This document shows, piece by piece, positions 1 through 6,000 of a stretch of DNA of 12,655 bases; positions within the stretch are counted from its first letter, which is position 1; every line of letters begins with the position of its first letter. The DNA is from an uncultured Lachnospiraceae bacterium. GTDB lineage: Bacteria > Bacillota > Clostridia > Lachnospirales > Lachnospiraceae. The position numbers and the translations under genes are program-made. A model generated the notes under the pieces. The model was given only the letters and a program-made list of their open reading frames with translations, searched no databases and had not been told where the DNA came from. The stretch covers positions 1 through 12,655 of the forward strand of contig CAJUIM010000110.1 in assembly GCA_910586275.1 (NCBI GenBank). Reading direction: 5' to 3'.

Positions 1-14
1 AAACTCACGCACGG

Positions 15-55
15 GCGTCCGCCTCCCAACATTACATTCAGGCTGAACTGTTACA
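15..55 (+). repeat. 41-bp dispersed repeat, left copy
   Basis: This 41-bp stretch recurs in inverted orientation at 12533-12573 with 37 of 41 bases identical; both copies share GCGTCCGCCTC at one end and GCTGAACTGTTACA at the other. It contains the small palindrome TTCAG-G-CTGAA (37-47). It ends 28 bases upstream of the tRNA promoter -35, so both copies point the same way relative to the transcription unit they precede. I do not recognise a named repeat family. A family of dispersed intergenic repeats is the likeliest explanation, but only two copies are visible here. Confidence 0.7.
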
Positions 56-75
56 TTTTTAGAAAGGAAATGTAA
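51..75. repeat. Short inverted repeat (TTACATTT / AAATGTAA)
   Basis: TTACATTT (51-58) and AAATGTAA (68-75) are perfect 8-bp complements around a 9-base loop, followed by a run of A. The left arm overlaps the end of the 41-bp repeat. It lacks a GC-rich stem and T-tract on either strand, so I do not call it a terminator; it may be a weak hairpin or a binding site. Confidence 0.4.
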
Positions 76-83
76 AAAAACTC

Positions 84-112
84 TTGCATTATAGAATGAA
101 ATATGATAATAT
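84..112 (+). promoter_or_regulatory. Probable sigma-A promoter for tRNA-Gly
   Basis: TTGCAT (84-89) as -35 and TAATAT (107-112) as -10 are 17 bp apart, which predicts a start near 119 and a leader of about 38 bases before the tRNA. The -10 sits inside the perfect palindrome ATATGAT-AAT-ATCATAT (101-117). The hexamers are imperfect (4 of 6 at -10), so the exact -10 register is uncertain. Confidence 0.5.
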
Positions 113-156
113 CATATCTGTTGATAAATTAAATAATTCGGTTACGGATATAACAT

Positions 157-227
157 GCGGGTGTAGTTCAATGGTAGAACACTAGCCTTCCAAGCTAGAT
201 ACGTGGGTTCGATTCCCATCACCCGCT
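157..227 (+). tRNA. tRNA-Gly (anticodon UCC)
   Basis: A full cloverleaf can be folded by eye. The acceptor stem is GCGGGTG (157-163) with CACCCGC (220-226), and the discriminator base is U227, as usual for bacterial tRNA-Gly. The D stem is GTTC/GAAC, the anticodon stem CTAGC/GCTAG with loop CTTCCAA, and the T arm GTGGG-TTCGATT-CCCAT. The anticodon at 189-191 is TCC, reading GGA and GGG glycine codons. CCA is not encoded. A run of six T starts at the discriminator base. Confidence 0.97.
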
Positions 228-281
228 TTTTTGCTGTCCTAACCGAACGCTTTGAAAAGATTCCGGGGGTAAGGGACTGAG

Positions 282-1652
282 ATGGAAAGGGAAAAATTAG
301 GGTCACGTTTGGGATTCATCTTGCTGTCGGCAGGATGTGCGATCGGCATAGGAAATGTATGGAGATTTCCATATGTGACAGGGAAATACGGAGGGGGCGT
401 ATTTGTCCTTTTTTATATATTTTTCTTGATAGTGATGGGCCTGCCTATAATGACCATGGAGTTTGCGGTAGGGCGTGCCAGCGGAAAAAGCGTAATCAAG
501 AGTTTCCATGAACTGGAAAAGCCGGGACAGAAATGGCATATCCATGGATATGCCGGGCTTGCGGGCAACTATTGCCTGATGATGTTCTATACAACGGTGG
601 CAGGGTGGATGCTGTATTATTTTTATCTGATGCTGACGGGGAGATTTGCCGAAAAGAATGCGGAAGGCGTAGGTCAGATTTTTACCGACATGCTTTCTGC
701 GCCGCATATTATGATGGGAATGATGCTGCTGGTGGTGGCAGTGGGATTCGGCATATGCTCCGTGGGACTGCGGAAGGGAGTGGAAAGGATTACCAAAGTC
801 ATGATGGTGGCTTTGCTTGGAATCATGCTCCTGCTTGCCGTTCACAGTATGCTTATGGAAGGCGGGGCGGATGGGCTGCGGTTCTATCTCCTGCCGGATT
901 TCGGAAGGACGGCGGAAGTCGGGATCGGTGAGACTATTGTGGGCGCCATGAATCAGGCGTTCTTTACGCTGAGCCTCGGAATCGGATCCATGGCTATTTT
1001 CGGAAGCTATATCGGGAAGGAACATACGCTGCTGAAGGAATCGGTAAATATTGCCATACTGGATACTTTTGTGGCTATTGTGGCAGGGCTGATTATTTTT
1101 CCTGCATGCTTTGCGTTCGGCATCAGTCCGGACAGCGGGCCTTCTTTAATATTCATTACATTGCCCAATGTGTTTAACAGCATGCAGAGCGGCAGAGTAT
1201 GGGGAAGCCTGTTTTTTGTATTTATGTCTTTTGCGGCTTTTTCCACAGTGCTGGCTGTTTTTGAAAATATTATTTCCTGCGGCATGGATATGTGGGGATG
1301 GAGCAGAAAGAAATCCTGCCTGATCAATATGATATTGGTGGCAGTGTTGTCAGTGCCATGTGTGCTTGGGTTCAATCTGTGGTCAGGGTTTATGCCGTTC
1401 GGGGAGGGAAGCAATATACTGGATTTGGAAGATTTCATTGTAAGCAGTGTGATACTGCCTTTAGGCTCCTTTGTCTATTTGACATTCTGTGTCAGCAGAT
1501 ATGGCTGGGGATTTGTGCAGTATCTGGAGGAAACAAATACAGGGAATGGGATGCGTATGCCGGGCTGGCTGAAAGGATATTTAAAATATTTGCTTCCGGT
1601 CATGATATTGTTTGTATTTATAAAGGGTATTGTAGGGAAATTTTTCGGTTAA
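282..1652 (+). CDS. Sodium-dependent amino-acid symporter, NSS/SNF family (LeuT fold)
   Basis: This is a 456-residue integral membrane protein that by family should couple sodium entry to uptake of an amino acid or related amine. TM1 carries the NSS signature CAIGIGNVWRFPY (residues 19-31), including the unwound GxG segment and the WRFP motif after it. TM6 carries NQAFFTLSLGIG (224-235), where the family binds substrate and Na1 through the FTLS residues. Length and the lack of a twelfth helix fit the bacterial 11-helix group (MhsT-like) rather than eukaryotic transporters. The ATG at 282 follows AAGGG (271-275) at six bases. No convincing promoter lies in the 54 bases after tRNA-Gly, so it may be read from the tRNA promoter. 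The substrate cannot be told from sequence; tryptophan, branched-chain amino acids, alanine or glycine are all possible. Confidence 0.93.
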   Translation: MEREKLGSRLGFILLSAGCAIGIGNVWRFPYVTGKYGGGVFVLFYIFFLIVMGLPIMTMEFAVGRASGKSVIKSFHELEKPGQKWHIHGYAGLAGNYCLMMFYTTVAGWMLYYFYLMLTGRFAEKNAEGVGQIFTDMLSAPHIMMGMMLLVVAVGFGICSVGLRKGVERITKVMMVALLGIMLLLAVHSMLMEGGADGLRFYLLPDFGRTAEVGIGETIVGAMNQAFFTLSLGIGSMAIFGSYIGKEHTLLKESVNIAILDTFVAIVAGLIIFPACFAFGISPDSGPSLIFITLPNVFNSMQSGRVWGSLFFVFMSFAAFSTVLAVFENIISCGMDMWGWSRKKSCLINMILVAVLSVPCVLGFNLWSGFMPFGEGSNILDLEDFIVSSVILPLGSFVYLTFCVSRYGWGFVQYLEETNTGNGMRMPGWLKGYLKYLLPVMILFVFIKGIVGKFFG

Positions 1653-1775
1653 GAAAAAATTAAAGATTTCCGGTGTTTTTTCTCTGGTAAATGAAGCATG
1701 TTTGTGATACGCTGAAAACCGGTATCAGAAACGGGAAACTTTCGGCAGAATGGAAGTTCATTGCAGGAGGAAAAT

Positions 1776-1781
1776 AAGGAG
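1776..1781 (+). promoter_or_regulatory. Ribosome binding site fixing the VanW protein start
   Basis: AAGGAG lies eight bases before ATG 1790 but only two before the in-frame GTG at 1784, so ATG 1790 is the preferred start. A second site, AGGAGG (1765-1770), is 13 bases before the GTG and 19 before the ATG. Confidence 0.7.
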
Positions 1782-1789
1782 AAGTGCAG

Positions 1790-2614
1790 ATGAGAAAATG
1801 GAAAAGAACGGCAGCGGCGATATTATGTGTATGTCTTACCATAGGCGCTGCATTGCAGGCAAAAGCTGTTTCGTCAGGGGGAGTGGATTATTCGGCGGTA
1901 TTTGATGCGGAATATTATTACCGGGCATATCCTGATGTGCAGGAAGCAATAGGACATGATGCGGATAAGCTTCTGAACCATTTCATTACATCGGGGATGA
2001 AGGAAGGACGGGTGGCAAAAGCAGATTTCAATGTACGCGATTATATGAAAAATAATCTGGATCTATTGGCAGTTTTTGGGGTGAAAGATTTAAGTAAGTA
2101 TTATTATCATTACATCGAATCCGGGAAGAAGGAAGGCCGTATCGCTACCGTTGGCAAAGCCTCGGGAAATGAGGATGAACTGGCTTCTTTTTCTACTAAT
2201 TATAATACGGAAGAAGATCGGGCGGTGAATGTGGAACTGGCGGCGCAGCGGATTGACGGCATTGTTGTGCAGCCGGGGGAAGTGTTTTCCTTCAGCAATT
2301 CCATTATGTCCCGGACCTTGGAAAACGGTTATGTGGTGGCTCCCTCCTTTGCCGGCGGCAGGGTTGTGTCCAGCGTGGGAGGCGGCATCTGTCAGGTTTC
2401 ATCCACGTTGTATGTGACAATGCTGCTGTCTTCCATACCGGCCACGGAACGGTATGCACATTCGCTGAATGTGGATTATGTGCCGAAAGGGTTGGATTCC
2501 GCCATAGTGGAAGGGGTGAAGGACTTAAGGTTCCGGAATCCTTATGACTACCCGGTATGTATTCAGTCTTCAGCAAAAGAAGGGACGCTGACAATCAGTA
2601 TAAATAAGGAATAA
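1790..2614 (+). CDS. Secreted VanW-family protein with two N-terminal YPDV/EGR-type repeats
   Basis: The 274-residue product starts with a signal peptide (MRKWKR, hydrophobic core, LQAKA cleavage site near residue 26) and is probably exported. Two related segments follow, about 38-83 and 80-117: the first reads FDAEYYYRAYPDV...GMKEGR and the second FNVRDYMKNN...GKKEGR, i.e. a roughly 37-residue unit ending in G-K/M-K-E-G-R. From about 130 onward it is a VanW domain (PF04294), with SFSTNYNT, PGEVFSFS and the core GGGICQVSSTLY (197-208). VanW is named from vancomycin-resistance clusters but is widespread in Clostridia and its biochemical role is not established; nothing here suggests a van cluster. 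It stands alone between the symporter and a strong terminator. The repeat pair is seen in other clostridial surface proteins; binding to the cell wall is my inference. Confidence 0.88.
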   Translation: MRKWKRTAAAILCVCLTIGAALQAKAVSSGGVDYSAVFDAEYYYRAYPDVQEAIGHDADKLLNHFITSGMKEGRVAKADFNVRDYMKNNLDLLAVFGVKDLSKYYYHYIESGKKEGRIATVGKASGNEDELASFSTNYNTEEDRAVNVELAAQRIDGIVVQPGEVFSFSNSIMSRTLENGYVVAPSFAGGRVVSSVGGGICQVSSTLYVTMLLSSIPATERYAHSLNVDYVPKGLDSAIVEGVKDLRFRNPYDYPVCIQSSAKEGTLTISINKE

Positions 2615-2692
2615 TATTTTAGCCGATTCATGCGGATCCGGTCATGGGGTTTCCGGACGGAACCGGAAAAAGTTTTGGATATGGAAGATGTG

Positions 2693-2739
2693 AAAACCAT
2701 CCGATGATGTTTATATACCGACATCATCGGATGGTTTTT
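2693..2739 (+). terminator. Strong Rho-independent terminator after the VanW gene
   Basis: The arms 2693-2710 and 2721-2738 are perfectly complementary over 18 bp, including the flanking AAAA/TTTT, around a 10-base loop (TTATATACCG), and the 3' side ends in TTTTTA. It separates the VanW gene from the flagellin leader. The A-tract on its 5' side means it could also stop transcription from the right, though no minus-strand gene is there. Confidence 0.92.
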
Positions 2740-2793
2740 ATATGCTGACAACAAATAAGAATAAATTAGTAAATTTAAAAAATGAAACAATGA

Positions 2794-2823
2794 TTGTCTG
2801 CATAGATAAGGATATGTTATAAT
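2794..2823 (+). promoter_or_regulatory. Extended -10 sigma-A promoter upstream of the giant flagellin
   Basis: TTGTCT (2794-2799) and a perfect TATAAT (2818-2823) are 18 bp apart, and TG at 2815-2816 makes an extended -10. The predicted start near 2830 leaves a leader of about 215 bases. A second TATAAT at 2866-2871 has a poorer -35 (TTGGGT, 2841-2846, 19-bp spacing) and may be an additional start. No good match to the sigma-28 (FliA/SigD) flagellin promoter was found. Confidence 0.7.
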
Positions 2824-2926
2824 CATCTTGTTGGTAAATTTTGGGTTTCAAATTATATTATAGGATATAATAACTAAAATGTCATGTTCAGAAATGGGAA
2901 CAGACAGCGAATGCAGCGGTACTGGA

Positions 2927-2980
2927 GCGTGTTTGAAAATTCATTCCCGACATCTTCCAGAAAGCAATTTTCAAACAGGC
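2927..2980 (+). promoter_or_regulatory. Long hairpin in the flagellin mRNA leader
   Basis: TGTTTGAAAATT (2930-2941) and AATTTTCAAACA (2966-2977) pair perfectly over 12 bp; two more pairs follow past one mismatch (GC 2927-2928 with GC 2979-2980). The loop is 24 bases. It lies downstream of both candidate promoters and about 65 bases before the flagellin start, so it should be in the mRNA. There is no T-tract, so it is not a standard terminator. It may affect mRNA stability or translation; no ligand class is recognised. Confidence 0.6.
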
Positions 2981-3045
2981 TTTGGCATTTATTATTTGTT
3001 GCATAGCAAAACATTATTAAAAAAGCATAAGGGGGGAGATTTGAG

Positions 3046-6000
3046 ATGGATTTGACAATGCATAGCAATATGCTTATGGCGAATGCAAACCGTAATTTGA
3101 AAGTCAGCACGGGAATGAAGGCAAAAGGGACGGAAAAACTTTCTTCGGGATATAAAATCAACAGGTCTGCGGACGATGCGGCAGGGCTTTCCATTTCAGA
3201 GAAAATGCGCAGGCAGATCCGGGGGCTGGATCAGGGAACATTAAATGCACAGGATGGGATGTCATGGGTTCAGATTGGCGACGGTTCATTAAACGAGGTG
3301 GATGATATGCTCCATCGGATGAATGAACTGACCATTAAATCGCTGAACGGTTCTTATTCTGACAGCGAAAGAGCCATGATGCAGGATGAATTTGACCAGC
3401 TGCAGTGCGAGATAGACAGGATTACCAACGGCACAAAATTTAATTCAAAGACGGTCTTTGACGAGCATAAGACACCGTTTTATCAGTTTGAAGGGAATAT
3501 GAAATGGTATCAGAATCAGATGCATGTAATTTCGGGCGGGGCGAATGATTTGGTGGTGGAGTACCGTGTGAAGGAAGGGGATGCTCCAAAAAGGGTAACC
3601 ATTTCCGTGCCGCCGGGAGAATATACGACACAGGAACTGATTGACGAGATTGACAGTGCATTTGCGGCAGCGGGACTGAAAAAAGACGGTCTTGTCATGG
3701 AATATAGCCAGCATGGCACATGCAATATGAACATAGAGGGCGGCGTGGCTATTGATGATGTGACGGGCGGACTCTCTTATCTGCTTTATGACAGCAGCAA
3801 CGGCGGCAGCTTGGGTGCTTTGATCGGTACGACCATATTTCCTACGGAAAACAGTCAGCTGTTTATTTCAAAGGGAAATAACGATGAATTATCATTTACC
3901 ATAGAAAATACTACAGGAAAAACTACCAAGTCTATTACAATACCGCAAGGCTCTTATTCCCGCAAGGAACTTATTGATTTGCTCAATAAGGAATTGGCGG
4001 GTACTACCGTAACGGCTTCCGAACATGGCACGGGAATAAAGCTAGGCAGCAATGACAGTGTCATTTCAGGCTTTAAGGGAAATATGTTTAAAATCGATAC
4101 GGGGGACAGCATATACACCTCTGTTTTCTATGATAATGTAAAATACGGCGATATTAACGTTACTCCGGGTATTTTCAGCGGTGGCATGGTTTTTCCCATT
4201 GATGACAGGGATAAACAACACCAATTTTTCCATATAGACAGCACGAATCAAAAGCTGGTGCTTGCCCCTAATCAAGGAAAAGAAGTGGAACTGACGATTC
4301 CCGCAAAAGATTATACGCTCTCGGAGATGATTCAGACATTACAGACACTGTTCGATGCCCATAATCTGCAGCTTAAAGCTTCCGTGCATCCGGACACAGG
4401 GGTCTCCGATTATGTGGGAATTAAGATTACTTCTGAAGTATTGGGAAAATTCAGTGAAGTGGGAATTAATGAAGGAAAAAGTACGGCATATGAGACTCTG
4501 TTCGTGCGTCATCCATATACAAAATACAATGAGGATGCAACTGTTGACTATGAAACAAAAAAGGATTCCCAAGCATATTTTATAGGCAGCCAGCCATTTG
4601 GTACCGGCACATTGCCACTTACCATTAAAGATGGAGTGAATGACAGTTTTGTTCTGAAACTGACCGACACAGGAGGCAATGTTTCATCCTATCAGATTAA
4701 GCTGGATAAAGGGGTTTATGCCGATGTGAATGCGATACGCACAGCCATCGACAATAAACTGAACGGCACAGGCGCTCTGCCAAGTTATAAGGGGCTGCTG
4801 GAAGTCGGTTCATCGGGAGGATGCATTATGCTTACCGAAGTAGGGCGTACTTTGCAGTCGGTAGAAATTTCCCCGGTGGCTAATAATAAGGGATATCATG
4901 ATATCTGGGCCTTGCAGGGGGAAGTGATCACACATATTGTGGCATCCGGCAGCGGAGGGACCACCTATCCGGCATCTGCAACCTTAAATACTGCCACAGG
5001 AGATCCGGTAGTGTTTGATAACAGCAATAATACTATGGTGATTCGATTGGATGGCATGAACCACACCATTACTTTTCCGTTGGGAAGTCTCACTCACGCT
5101 CAGATAATAGACGAAATCAATAAACAGCTGAAGCCCGGATCAGGCATCGGATATTTTCAATTTCCGGATGTGAATGTCCAGGGTTCGCAATATGATAAGA
5201 ATTTTAACCTTAATGCTTCCGGTTCTTCCGTTCCCAATCACCAGTTTTATGAGAACATGGGATCAAGTACCGGGGGAAATCAGGGAACCGCGGGACCTAC
5301 GATAAATACACCGGCAAAGATAACGCTTGCGGGGGGTAAGGTGCCGGAAAGCATGGTGATCGACGGAACCAATGATTATTTCCAGATTACCGTTAACGGA
5401 ACGATAAGGCAATTCAGAATAGGCCATAAAGAGTATAAGCGTGACGAATTGATTCAGGAATTGCAAAGGCTGATGAACGAGAGCTGTCAGGTGTCATCCG
5501 AAGAGCAATATCATGGAGTAAAAATAAGCTTAGACAGTGACAATCATTTGGTGCTGACAGCCGGTTTGAAAAAAGGAGGGAATGCAGAGGCAATAGGGGA
5601 AAGTTCATCGCTATCCTGCAGTTCCAGCAGCAGTACATTTCTGGGTGATTTACATACCGAGAAAAGTACGGTTTCAATCGTAAGCGATTATCCGCTGCAG
5701 AATTCCATTCTTATTGACGGCAGCAATAATGCTTTTTCATTCACTATGAAAGTGAATGGGGTCATTAAGGCTGTTGACATAAAGCTGACGAGCGGTTCCT
5801 ATAACAGAGCGGGGATAGTGGCGGAAATCAATAAGCAGCTGGCCGGTTTGGGAGCCAAGGCATCTTTGGAGGGCGATAAGCTGAGGCTGACCGCAGACCA
5901 GAAGGGAGCGGGAAACGAACTGATTTTTCGGTCGGCAGACGGCGGCAGCGCAGTCAAGGCGTTGTTCGGCGATTTGGTGGATAAATATCCCGCATCGGCA

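Noticed and set aside
303..1025. A 240-codon open frame on the minus strand inside the symporter gene
   Set aside because: It is fully antisense to a clear NSS transporter, is rich in His/Arg/Ser without any known motif, and has no ribosome binding site; a shadow frame.
1784..2614. GTG start for the VanW protein
   Set aside because: AAGGAG would be only two bases from the GTG; the ATG six bases later has ideal spacing and begins the signal peptide.
2766..2812. A sigma-28 promoter ahead of the flagellin
   Set aside because: TAAA-like and TAGATAA-like pieces exist but with poor match and spacing; the overlapping extended -10 sigma-A promoter is far better.
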